Shown here: positions 8,395 through 16,010 of the stretch, one piece after another
How positions within the stretch are numbered: the first letter of the stretch is position 1
Layout of the letters: each line of letters opens with the position of its first letter
Assembly: GCA_022791455.1 (NCBI GenBank)
Contig: JAAVZC010000001.1
Coordinates: 124,001 to 188,000, forward strand
Source of the DNA: Eggerthellaceae bacterium
GTDB lineage: Bacteria; Actinomycetota; Coriobacteriia; Coriobacteriales; Eggerthellaceae
Direction: 5' to 3'
Length of the DNA stretch: 64,000 nucleotides
The notes under the pieces: generated by a model
Told to the model about the DNA's origin: nothing
Databases searched by the model: none
Seen by the model: the letters and a program-made list of their open reading frames with translations, nothing else
Program-made: the position numbers and the translations under genes

Positions 8395-9057
8395 ATGCAG
8401 TATGGAATTGTTACTGATCTCAACCGTTGCGTTGGTTGTTTGGCCTGCTCGGCTGCTTGCAAAATGGTTAATGGAGTGCAGCCGGGAGACTTCTGGATCA
8501 AGACTTTGCGCGTGGGACCGAATCCGACTCCTGGCGGGAGCGGCGATTATCCGGAAGTGGAGATGTACTTCCTGCCTATCCAGTGCCAGCACTGCGAGAA
8601 TCCGGAGTGCGTCCAGGTTTGTCCTACCGAGGCATCGCATAAGCTGGCGGACGGCACTGTTCAGGTAGACAAAGAGAAGTGCATCGGGTGCCAGTTTTGC
8701 GCCATGGCGTGTCCTTACAACGTGCGCTATCTGAACGAGCAGGAGCGCGTTGTGGAGAAGTGTACTCTGTGCGAGCAGAAGATTGCCCAAGGGGAGCTGC
8801 CCCAATGTGTTGCTCAGTGTGCTGGGCGAGCGCGCTTCTTTGGAGACATGGAGGCGGGCATCGATAATCTGATGGCGCCTGCGGAGCCCGGCGATGGTGG
8901 CGATATCTCATATGAGGGTCTGGGAGCTACTCGTGTCGCTCTTAAAGACTACGTCGAGGAATATAGCGAGTCGGATGTGTATCGTCTGCCCAATGTTGGC
9001 AACGGCCCGTCCCTTGCCTACATCCTGCGTGGTCGCACCTGGCACGGCGGTGAATAG
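8395..9057 (+). CDS. DmsB-like four-cluster ferredoxin subunit
   Basis: Electron-transfer partner of the preceding molybdoenzyme, 220 residues. Four [4Fe-4S] motifs are visible: CVGCLACSAACK near the N terminus, CQHCENPECVQVCP, CIGCQFCAMACP, and the split CTLC with CVAQC. It has no signal peptide of its own, so it is presumably carried through Tat by the catalytic subunit. The start follows the upstream stop by one base, indicating translational coupling. A terminator at 9070-9094 closes the operon. The absence of a DmsC/NrfD gene leaves the quinol-side electron donor unidentified. Confidence 0.92.
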   Translation: MQYGIVTDLNRCVGCLACSAACKMVNGVQPGDFWIKTLRVGPNPTPGGSGDYPEVEMYFLPIQCQHCENPECVQVCPTEASHKLADGTVQVDKEKCIGCQFCAMACPYNVRYLNEQERVVEKCTLCEQKIAQGELPQCVAQCAGRARFFGDMEAGIDNLMAPAEPGDGGDISYEGLGATRVALKDYVEEYSESDVYRLPNVGNGPSLAYILRGRTWHGGE

Positions 9058-9069
9058 AATCTAGCTGCG

Positions 9070-9094
9070 GCGGCCGACTTTTCTTGTCGGCCGC
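9070..9094 (+). terminator. Terminator after the two-subunit molybdoenzyme operon
   Basis: Perfect 9-bp stem GCGGCCGAC/GTCGGCCGC with a 7-nt loop, followed by TCCGATTCTTT, 12 bp after the Fe-S subunit stop. Confidence 0.75.
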
Positions 9095-9110
9095 TCCGAT
9101 TCTTTGTGAC

Positions 9111-9181
9111 CAAGAGCCTCCGAAGGCGGGATCCGCCCCCATTCCCCCATGCAGATGTGGATCCGCCTTCGGGGGCTCTTG
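9111..9181. repeat. Long inverted repeat between the dmsB-like gene and the asparaginase gene
   Basis: An arm reading GAGCCTCCGAAGGCGGGATCC (from about 9114) pairs imperfectly with GGATCCGCCTTCGGGGGCTC (ending about 9179) around a loop of roughly 30 nt. It directly precedes the double-palindrome element and may be a second terminator or part of the same mosaic. Confidence 0.55.
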
Positions 9182-9187
9182 CGTTCT

Positions 9188-9376
9188 GTGTCACAAAAGT
9201 GCGCCGAGTGGCATGTTTGGAGCGGCTGGCGTGCCGTTCGGTGAGGTTTTGTGACATGGAAAATTCGCTATTCGACCTGCGGTTTCTTGCGTTTTCGCAG
9301 GTCATCGGCTGGTACAAAAACGCACCGAATGGCATGGCGGCGGGGGCGGGCGTGCCATTCGATGGGGTTTTCTGCC
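9188..9376. repeat. Double-palindrome intergenic element, copy 1
   Basis: Modular 189-bp element. Palindrome I has 25-nt arms at 9188-9212 and 9232-9256 (core TGCCGTTCGGTG, outer TTTTGTGACA). A central hairpin GACCTGCG/CGCAGGTC spans 9274-9303. Palindrome II has arms at 9310-9334 and 9352-9376 (core CGAATGGCA/TGCCATTCG). The same order, spacing and motifs recur at 61633-61823. It contains no credible gene and lies between a terminator and the asparaginase leader. Confidence 0.8.
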
Positions 9377-9452
9377 AGCGACCGTTTGAGGGATGGGGGC
9401 CGGCAGGGGTGCACGGCATAATAGTTCGCTAATCTTTGACGAAAGGCGACGT

Positions 9453-10676
9453 ATGCTTGGCGAAAATATGGCCCCGTTGGTGGGGGACAGCCCGGATCCG
9501 GTTCTGGTGGACGGCGGCGCACTCGGGCGGCCCCCGCGTATCCTGCTCATTTACACCGGCGGCACCATTGGCATGGTGGAGGACGCCGCCACCGGCGCGC
9601 TGGCTCCCTTCGATTTCTCGCATTTGCTGGAGAACGTGCCGAAGGTGGGGCGGCTGGGCTATCAGCTGGACTTCGCTGAGATTGCGCCGCCCATTGACTC
9701 CTCGGACATGAGCCCGGCCCATTGGCGCCAGATTGCCCAGATGGTGGCGGCGGGCTACGACGCCCACGACGGCTTCGTGATCCTGCACGGCACCGACACC
9801 ATGGCCTATACCGCCTCGGCCCTTTCGTTCATGCTGCCGGGGCTGGCCAAGCCGGTCATCTTGACCGGTTCGCAGCTGCCCATCGGCGAGATTCGCGAAG
9901 ACGGCACCAACAACCTTATTACGGCGCTGCAGATTGCGGCCGCTCGCGACCCGCGCGATGGCGGCCCTATGGTGCGCGAGGTGGCCATTTCCTTCGGCCG
10001 GTTCCTTTGGCGCGGCAACCGTGCCACTAAGATGAGCTCTACCGATTTCGGTGCCTTCCGCTCCTTCAATTACCCGCCCTTGGCCGAGATGGACCTGCAC
10101 ATTCGCTTTAACGAGGCGCGGCTGCTGCGGCCGGAAGGTGCCAGTAGCGCCGGGGAAGGGGAGGGCTCGGCTGCGGCAGCGGGGCAGTTGGCGGCAACTG
10201 ACGGCGGGACCGCAGTGTCTGGCCTTGGGACGGCGGCGTCTGGCCTTGTGCCCCAGCTGGAGATGGACAACGCCATTGGGTGGGTGTCGGTGTTCCCGGG
10301 GATGACCGAGGAAGTGCTGCGCTCGCAGCTGGAAGTGCCCAGCCTGAAGGGGGCCGTACTTCGCACCTTCGGAGCCGGCAACGCGCCCACGCGTCCCTGG
10401 TTCGTGAATGCGGTGACCCAGTTCGTGAGCAGCGGCCGGCTGCTGGTGAATGTGACCCAGTGCGCCGGCGGCGGTGTGGAGGACAAGCGCTATGCCACTG
10501 GCGACGCCCTGGTGCGGGCCGGCGTGGTCTCCGGTTTCGACATGACCTGCGAGGCGGCGCTTGCGAAAATGATGCACCTGTTCGGCCGCGGATGCTCTGC
10601 CGAGGAAGCGGCCGTGCTCATGCAGCGGCCCCTTGCCGGAGAGCTGACCGTGCCCGATGCTGTGGCGAAGTTCTAA
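9453..10676 (+). CDS. L-asparaginase, AnsA-like (type I)
   Basis: Hydrolyses L-asparagine to aspartate and ammonia. The 407-residue protein shows the first catalytic-threonine motif IYTGGTIGM (near residue 35) and the second, ILHGTDTMAYTAS (near 112), plus LTGSQLPI. No signal peptide is evident, consistent with a cytoplasmic type I enzyme. It is longer than the usual ~340 residues because of an extended N terminus and a low-complexity Ala/Gly/Ser insert near residues 230-265. ATG 9453 has GAAAGG at 9441-9446. It is followed 12 bp later by an antiporter gene, with which it is probably co-transcribed. Confidence 0.9.
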   Translation: MLGENMAPLVGDSPDPVLVDGGALGRPPRILLIYTGGTIGMVEDAATGALAPFDFSHLLENVPKVGRLGYQLDFAEIAPPIDSSDMSPAHWRQIAQMVAAGYDAHDGFVILHGTDTMAYTASALSFMLPGLAKPVILTGSQLPIGEIREDGTNNLITALQIAAARDPRDGGPMVREVAISFGRFLWRGNRATKMSSTDFGAFRSFNYPPLAEMDLHIRFNEARLLRPEGASSAGEGEGSAAAAGQLAATDGGTAVSGLGTAASGLVPQLEMDNAIGWVSVFPGMTEEVLRSQLEVPSLKGAVLRTFGAGNAPTRPWFVNAVTQFVSSGRLLVNVTQCAGGGVEDKRYATGDALVRAGVVSGFDMTCEAALAKMMHLFGRGCSAEEAAVLMQRPLAGELTVPDAVAKF

Positions 10677-10688
10677 GGGGTCGGACGC

Positions 10689-12509
10689 ATGGAAGCACTT
10701 GAACTCATCTTGTTTTTGCTGGCGGCCGTGGTGGCCTCGAGCATTTTGGACAACCTGTTGCCGCGGCTGTCGCTGCCGCTCGTGCAAATTGCGCTGGGCG
10801 CGCTCATCGCCGCCTTTGTCCATACGCCGCTGGAAAGCGGGCTGGACCCAGAGCTGCTGCTCATCCTGTTCATCGCGCCGCTCCACTTCAACGAGTCGCG
10901 CCACGCCGACTCCGGGGCGCTCTGGGCCAACCGGTGGGGCATTGCCTCGCTGGCAGTGGGGCTGGTATTCGCCATTATCATCAGCATGGGGTTCACCCTT
11001 CATGCGCTCCTGCCCGCCATTCCGCTGGCGGCGGCGCTGGCGCTGGGCGCCGCCATGGGCTCTACCGACGCCGTGGCGGTGATGGAACTTTCAAAGGATT
11101 TCAAGTTCGGCCAGCGCCATAAAACCCTGCTGGAAGGCGAGGCGTTCTTCAACGATGTCACCGGCACCGTGGTGTTCCAGTGCGCCATCGCGGTGGCGCT
11201 CACCGGCAGCTTCTCGCTGGTGCATGCCGGCGAAGAGTTCGCCCTTGACCTGTTCGGTGGCCTGTTTGGCGGCTTGGTGATGGGGGCGCTCGCCTGGGCG
11301 CTTCTGGAATTCATCCGCCGCCTGGGCATCGACAATCCCACGCTGCACGTGACGCTGGAGCTTTTACTGCCCTTCCTCATCTACCTGATTGCCGAGCACC
11401 TGCACATTGGCGGCGTGATTGCCGTGGTGTGCGCCGGCATGATGATGTCGCTTTTGCCCCACCGTCACACGGCGCAGCGGGCGCGCCAGAAGCTGCAGTC
11501 CCGCAGCGTTTGGGAAACCCTCAGCTTCGTGCTGAACGGCGTCATCTTCGTGCTGCTGGGCATGCAGTTGCCTCGCGTGCTCATGCCCGCCACCCAAGGC
11601 GGTCTGGGGGATCCGCTTGCGCTCATCGGCGTCATGCTGGTGCTTACCTTCGTGCTGGAGCTGGTGCGTTTCATCTGGGTGCTGGGAATGGATGCGGTTG
11701 ATTTTCGCGCACGGAAGAGAAGCGGGAAAGCGTCGTCCCAGGCGCGCTTCTTCACCCGCCGCGAACTGCGCAACGCGTTGGCCATGACCTTCGCCGGCCC
11801 GAAAGGCGGCATCACCCTCTCGCTCATGCTCACCGTCCCCGGCGCATTGGCCCTGGTAGAAGGCGTTGCCGTGCGCACGACGCTCATCTCCATCGCCTCC
11901 GGCGTCATCCTATTCACGCTGCTTCTGGCGAACTTCGCCGTGCCCTTGCTGGTGCCCCATAAGCATGAGGCGAAGAAGACCAAGGAGCGTGTGGACGCGG
12001 AAGCGCGCCTGCTTGAGGCGGTCATCGAATCGGTGCAGCAAGACGCCCACTTCACCGGCATGGTGACGGCGGATGCCCCCGAAGATGCCAGTGAAGGGAC
12101 CGCGGCCGCAGACGAGCCCGCCACGGTGATTGTCATGAAGCGTTACGCCGACCAGCTGGCGGACCTGCTGCCCCACGCGTCTGCGGACGTGGCCGCCCAT
12201 GGCCGGGCCGTCGTTGCCGCCTGTGACACCCTCTACGATTCCATCGATCAGCTGGCGGAAGAGGTGGCCGAGCTGGACGATGATAATGCGGAAGGCGAAG
12301 ATGCCTTGGCGGTCATCGATCCCTCCAAGCTCACCGCTCATTTCCGCATGCTGCGCAGCGTCTACGATGCGGTGGAGGATGTGCAGGCGCAGGCGTTGGT
12401 GCGCGAATTGGAGATCATCAAGCGCATGCGCGCCGCCGGCGAGCTGACTCCCGACCAGGCAAAACAACTGCGCAACGACGTCTACATCCAGCAAATGACC
12501 CTCGACTAA
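10689..12509 (+). CDS. CPA1-family Na+/H+ antiporter
   Basis: A 606-residue cation:proton antiporter of the CPA1 (NhaP/NHE-like) family in the cytoplasmic membrane. About 12 transmembrane segments occupy residues 1-420. A segment with GSTDAVAVMEL and GEAFFNDVTGTVVF carries the conserved acidic ion-binding Asp (FNDVTG). A cytoplasmic tail of about 180 residues is rich in acidic and helical sequence (ELDDDNAEGED) and probably regulates transport. ATG 10689 follows the asparaginase stop by 12 bp. A role in pH or Na+ homeostasis is expected; pairing with ammonia-producing asparaginase suggests acid resistance, which is an inference. Confidence 0.9.
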   Translation: MEALELILFLLAAVVASSILDNLLPRLSLPLVQIALGALIAAFVHTPLESGLDPELLLILFIAPLHFNESRHADSGALWANRWGIASLAVGLVFAIIISMGFTLHALLPAIPLAAALALGAAMGSTDAVAVMELSKDFKFGQRHKTLLEGEAFFNDVTGTVVFQCAIAVALTGSFSLVHAGEEFALDLFGGLFGGLVMGALAWALLEFIRRLGIDNPTLHVTLELLLPFLIYLIAEHLHIGGVIAVVCAGMMMSLLPHRHTAQRARQKLQSRSVWETLSFVLNGVIFVLLGMQLPRVLMPATQGGLGDPLALIGVMLVLTFVLELVRFIWVLGMDAVDFRARKRSGKASSQARFFTRRELRNALAMTFAGPKGGITLSLMLTVPGALALVEGVAVRTTLISIASGVILFTLLLANFAVPLLVPHKHEAKKTKERVDAEARLLEAVIESVQQDAHFTGMVTADAPEDASEGTAAADEPATVIVMKRYADQLADLLPHASADVAAHGRAVVAACDTLYDSIDQLAEEVAELDDDNAEGEDALAVIDPSKLTAHFRMLRSVYDAVEDVQAQALVRELEIIKRMRAAGELTPDQAKQLRNDVYIQQMTLD

Positions 12510-12511
12510 AA

Positions 12512-12539
12512 AAGAATGGCCCCATCTGGGGCCATTCTT
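12512..12539. terminator. Bidirectional rho-independent terminator
   Basis: AAGAATGGCCCC (12512-12523) pairs with GGGGCCATTCTT (12528-12539) around ATCT. A-rich and T-rich flanks serve both the antiporter gene and the convergent membrane protein gene. Confidence 0.85.
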
Positions 12540-12565
12540 AAGGGAGAGGGATATCTGCTTAAGCG

Positions 12566-13705
12566 TTATTCCTTCTTGTTGGTCTCTACTTCGACCACGG
12601 TGCCGGCGTTGTCCTTAGCCACGTACACGAAGCCCACTTCGCCGTTCACGGGCAGAGCGTTGTAGGCAACCATCTCGGCGATCTCGGCCGGGGTAGCGCT
12701 CTTGGGCTCGGTCTCAAGCAGGTACTCGGTGCTGGCGCGGCGCTCCATGGCCTCGGTGAAGTCCTTGGTGCCCACGAACACTTCCTGCTTGTAGGGGTTC
12801 ACATGCAGCTTCTTGGAGCGGTACATGATGTAGATGAGCGCGGCGATGTTGGCCACCAGCGCCACCAGCGAAACCGCCAGGTTCACGTCGGGGTTGTTCA
12901 CGGAGTTCGCGGCGAAGATGGAGTCGTTCACGAACATCGGCACCATCTGGGTGAACATGCACCAGATGGCCAGCGTGAAGGCGCGGTTCTGAATCCAGCC
13001 GCCCTTGTTCCACAGAAGACCAGCGATGGTCGGTGCCAGCAGCAGCGCGATGCCGCAGTACCAAGAGTGGGTGGGCAGGCAGTTGTAGGTGTAGCAGAAG
13101 TTCCACAGGTCGTAGGCGATGATGAACACCCAAGTCATGTCAGGCCACAGCATGTCCTGGCGCTTCTTGGAAATGTAGATGCCGAACCAGCCGGTCATGC
13201 AGGCGATGTTCAGCAGGCCGGCGATGCCGTTGAACACGTTGTGCCAGCCGCCGTACAGGGTGACGCCCTCGGAGGACACCCAGGTGGTGCCGAAGGCGCG
13301 GAAGGCGCTCTCGAAGTCGGACACGACGGCGATCATGATGTTGATGGCCACGATCACGAACGGGAAGGCCTTGAACCAGTGGGAACGGCCGATCTTGCCC
13401 CAGGAATACTTCAGCGCCATGAAGCCGATGCAGCCCGCTAGCGCGGCGTAAACCTTAGCGTAGTGGAACCAGCTGTTCATATCGGTGTGGGTGGGGTTGG
13501 TGAGGGCCCATTCCTGGCCCATGCCGGCGCCCACGGCAATGGCAATGCAGTAGACAGTCATCACGGCGGAAACGCCGAAGAACATGATCATGCCGCCGGC
13601 CTTGGTGCGGCGAGCGAACTCGTTGAGCAAGATGAGGGCCACCAGAACCATGGCCAAGCCCAGCCACTGGTACAGCGCATTCGGCCCGTAAACGTCGAAT
13701 AACAT
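12566..13705 (-). CDS. Polytopic membrane protein (DUF5692-like)
   Basis: A 379-residue integral membrane protein with roughly ten hydrophobic segments between residues 10 and 305. Aromatic- and Cys-containing stretches such as WNFCYTYNCLPTHSWYCG lie between helices. The C-terminal cytoplasmic tail (about 75 residues) is charged. It resembles a family annotated only as DUF5692, seen in anaerobic actinobacteria; I make that assignment from memory of the pattern. The start at 13705 is preceded by AGGAGG. It lies downstream of the TetR gene on the same strand, separated by a strong hairpin. Function is unknown; association with the neighbouring flavin reductase system is possible. Confidence 0.8.
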   Translation of the reverse strand: MLFDVYGPNALYQWLGLAMVLVALILLNEFARRTKAGGMIMFFGVSAVMTVYCIAIAVGAGMGQEWALTNPTHTDMNSWFHYAKVYAALAGCIGFMALKYSWGKIGRSHWFKAFPFVIVAINIMIAVVSDFESAFRAFGTTWVSSEGVTLYGGWHNVFNGIAGLLNIACMTGWFGIYISKKRQDMLWPDMTWVFIIAYDLWNFCYTYNCLPTHSWYCGIALLLAPTIAGLLWNKGGWIQNRAFTLAIWCMFTQMVPMFVNDSIFAANSVNNPDVNLAVSLVALVANIAALIYIMYRSKKLHVNPYKQEVFVGTKDFTEAMERRASTEYLLETEPKSATPAEIAEMVAYNALPVNGEVGFVYVAKDNAGTVVEVETNKKE

Positions 13706-13800
13706 CTTTCCTCCTAAAGGTGAATACTACGTCTCCGATAAAGCCGGGCTTGCTCCTTTCTCGCTTCTTCGTCCGGCCGGCGGTTCCGGGCGCCTTCGCT

Positions 13801-13853
13801 GCTTTCCATTTGCCGCGGCACCCCTTCAAGAGAAGCGGCGGCAAATGGAAAGC
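13801..13853 (-). terminator. Strong hairpin after the TetR gene
   Basis: A perfect 16-bp stem with arms 13801-13816 (GCTTTCCATTTGCCGC) and 13838-13853 begins one base beyond the TetR stop codon. It separates the regulator from the membrane protein gene downstream. Confidence 0.7.
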
Positions 13854-13854
13854 C

Positions 13855-14493
13855 TTATCTTGTGGAAGCGGTCGTTTTGCCGCGGTCCATATGCAGGGTT
13901 TGGGCGATCACGTCGCAAATGACGTCGTCGGGGGTGTCCGGGTGACGGCGCATGTAGCTGATCATGCCCAGAATCAACACGTAGAAGGTCTCGTACAGGT
14001 GCTCGATGCGCACCTCGTGCATTGCGGAATAGTCTCGCACGGTGGTCTCGATAATGTAGGTGGTGGTCTGATCTGTCACCCGGTTGATGAACTCGATGTA
14101 CAGGCCGGCGTTCTCGTGGGTGGCCAGCGCCATGCGGAAGGCGTCGTTTTCGAACAGCGCCACGCGCAGCAGGTGCACCAGCGTGTGCAGGGCGTGGTCG
14201 ATGTCGCCCGGGCGGCGGTTGGCGTTCCAGTAATGGAGCGCTTCCACATAGTCCTCCACGTAGGCGTCAAGCACCGCGGTGGTCACAGCGTCTTTGTCGG
14301 TGAAGTAGTGGTAGAACAGCGAGCGCGCCACCCCCATGCGGTTGGTGATGTCCTGGATGGTGGTGTGGGCGAGCCCCTTCTCTTCGTAAAGGGCTCGGGC
14401 GGTTTCGATGATTTCCTGGCGGCGTTCGGTGGCATCCAATACCGTGCGAGGGCTGCGATGGTTGACAGTGGCGCTTGCCGTTGGCTCTTGCAT
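13855..14493 (-). CDS. TetR-family transcriptional regulator
   Basis: A 212-residue repressor-type regulator. The TetR helix-turn-helix lies at about residues 25-70 (ALYEEKGLAHTTIQDI, then GVARSLFYHYFTDKDAV), with a ligand-binding helical domain after it. I start at ATG 14493, which has GGGGAGG just upstream; the longer in-frame extension toward 14625 runs through the operator region. It is divergent from the cytochrome-flavoprotein operon. The shared 300-bp region holds two TTGAC-N5-GTCAA palindromes, the likely binding sites. It probably represses that operon, and itself, until a substrate is present. Confidence 0.92.
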   Translation of the reverse strand: MQEPTASATVNHRSPRTVLDATERRQEIIETARALYEEKGLAHTTIQDITNRMGVARSLFYHYFTDKDAVTTAVLDAYVEDYVEALHYWNANRRPGDIDHALHTLVHLLRVALFENDAFRMALATHENAGLYIEFINRVTDQTTTYIIETTVRDYSAMHEVRIEHLYETFYVLILGMISYMRRHPDTPDDVICDVIAQTLHMDRGKTTASTR

Positions 14494-14586
14494 GGTCGAA
14501 CACCTCCCCCCGGACGTTTCGCTGGTGTGGTTTTCCGCCTGTCGAAACAGGCCGGAATAAATAACTGCGATGAAAATACTGACAGT

Positions 14587-14625
14587 TTGACATGGAGTCA
14601 ATGAACACATTTGACGAAACGTCAA
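14587..14625. promoter_or_regulatory. Two TTGAC-N5-GTCAA operators (probable TetR sites)
   Basis: TTGACATGGAGTCAA (14587-14601) and TTGACGAAACGTCAA (14611-14625) are dyads of the same 15-bp design with starts 24 bp apart. They lie between the divergent TetR and cytochrome genes. A third dyad CCTGTCGAAACAGG lies near 14539-14552. The rest of the 304-bp gap (14494-14797) holds no gene. Confidence 0.65.
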
Positions 14626-14797
14626 TGGTTAACAGTTCGTTGGAATACGTCAGTAGGGCGTAGCTGTACTGGGTTTTCATCGCTATACTGCGCGCTAACT
14701 GATTCAGCAAAGCAATAAAAAGAATACTTCGCTGAAGAAATAAAAGCCCGAGGGCGCCTCTACGGTGGGGCGGGGCGCGAAAGAACGGAGGGAACCG

Positions 14798-15466
14798 ATG
14801 CATCAACAGGAAAGCGATCAGGTGCCGAGCCGTCTGGACGGCGGGGGCGCATCCGTAGCAGAGGGGGCGGCCACGCCCGTGGCGCCGGCGGCCAAGAAGC
14901 GGCGCCGGAAGTGGCCCATCGTGGTGGGCGTGTGCGCGGCGGTGCTGGTGGTGGCCGGTACCGGGTTCATGATGTGGCACGAGCAGCCCAGCTTCTGCAA
15001 CGCCATTTGCCACAGCCCCATGGACCCCTACGTGGAGGGCTATTACGAGGATGCCACCTTGAGCGCCTATGCCCATCAGGTGGAAAACGTCACGTGCCTG
15101 GAATGCCACGAGCCGAAGCTGGACGAGCAGATTGAAGAGGGCCTGCACTGGGTTGCCGGCGATTTCGAAGTTGACGAGACGGGCATGCTGAAGACCGTGG
15201 GCGTGCGCTCGGACGCTGGCATGTGCACGCGGCAAGGCTGCCATGACTTCGATGAAGTAGTGGCCGCCACCGAAAACTGGGACGGCGAGGCGGGTGTGAA
15301 CCCGCATGACTCCCATCAGGGCTATGCCATCGACTGCAGCAACTGCCATGTGGTGCACGGCCAGTCCGTGATGTACTGCAACACCTGCCATGACTACGAA
15401 GTGCCCGAAGGCTGGGCGGCGCCGGCGAAGTCGGCCGATGCCGCTTCGAGCCCCGCGGCCGCTTAA
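14798..15466 (+). CDS. Membrane-anchored multiheme c-type cytochrome (five predicted hemes)
   Basis: Electron carrier of 222 residues. After a Lys/Arg patch it has one N-terminal transmembrane helix (about 40-60), then an extracytoplasmic domain with five heme attachment sites: Cys67-x3-Cys71-His72, Cys100-x2-Cys103-His104, Cys143-x4-Cys148-His149, Cys180-x2-Cys183-His184 and Cys194-x2-Cys197-His198. Two have non-standard spacing (x3 and x4). It resembles NapC/NrfH and cytochrome c3-like proteins that pass quinol electrons to exported reductases. ATG 14798 follows CGGAGGGA. It is first in a four-gene operon and presumably feeds the FMN lipoprotein and FAD protein downstream. Confidence 0.88.
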   Translation: MHQQESDQVPSRLDGGGASVAEGAATPVAPAAKKRRRKWPIVVGVCAAVLVVAGTGFMMWHEQPSFCNAICHSPMDPYVEGYYEDATLSAYAHQVENVTCLECHEPKLDEQIEEGLHWVAGDFEVDETGMLKTVGVRSDAGMCTRQGCHDFDEVVAATENWDGEAGVNPHDSHQGYAIDCSNCHVVHGQSVMYCNTCHDYEVPEGWAAPAKSADAASSPAAA

Positions 15467-15491
15467 ACCCGCGCGAATAGGAGGACTGACG

Positions 15492-15998
15492 ATGAAAAAG
15501 AACGTAGCAGCTCTCGCGTGCGGCGCGGTGGTGCTGACGCTGGGAATGGCCGGCTGCGGCGCGTCGTTCGAGGGCTCCGGCTCGAAGGATGCCGCGAGCG
15601 CCGAGCAGCTGGCCCTGCACGAGGAAGACCCGTGGGCCCAGGAGGTTTCCGTCGACCCGAACAAGCGGGCAGAGGGCACCCTGGCCGATGGCGTGTACGT
15701 GGGCACTGCCCCGGGCATGGAGGGCAACGTGACCGTGACCCTGCTCATTGCCGACAACCGCATCACCTGCCTGGAGACCACCCAGGAAGGGGAGAGCCAG
15801 AGCCGCGGCGGTTTCGAGGCCATCCGCGATGGCAAGTACGCTGCCATGATCGAGGAGGCCCAGGGCTCTGAAATCGACACCATCAGTGGCGCGACCATCA
15901 CCACGGCGGCCGTGAAGAATGCCGTGGAAGACGCGCTTGACCAGGCCCGGACGGCCGCGGAACACAACTCGGATTCCGCCGCCGCTGCGAGCGAATAG
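15492..15998 (+). CDS. FMN-binding lipoprotein (predicted covalent flavin carrier)
   Basis: Extracytoplasmic flavoprotein of 168 residues. The N terminus is a lipoprotein signal with lipobox GMAGC (Cys22). After a linker comes an FMN_bind domain (about 65-150) containing DTISGATIT, whose Thr135 is the predicted site of covalent FMN attachment by an ApbE-type flavin transferase. No apbE gene is in the window. It starts at ATG 15492, 25 bp after the cytochrome stop, with AGGAGG upstream. It is likely the intermediate between the cytochrome and the FAD reductase at 16011. Confidence 0.88.
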   Translation: MKKNVAALACGAVVLTLGMAGCGASFEGSGSKDAASAEQLALHEEDPWAQEVSVDPNKRAEGTLADGVYVGTAPGMEGNVTVTLLIADNRITCLETTQEGESQSRGGFEAIRDGKYAAMIEEAQGSEIDTISGATITTAAVKNAVEDALDQARTAAEHNSDSAAAASE

Positions 15999-16010
15999 GA
16001 GGGGTTCGCC

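Noticed and set aside
9188-9376. Insertion sequence at the double-palindrome element
   Set aside because: No transposase reading frame and no obvious target duplication; at most a non-autonomous element.
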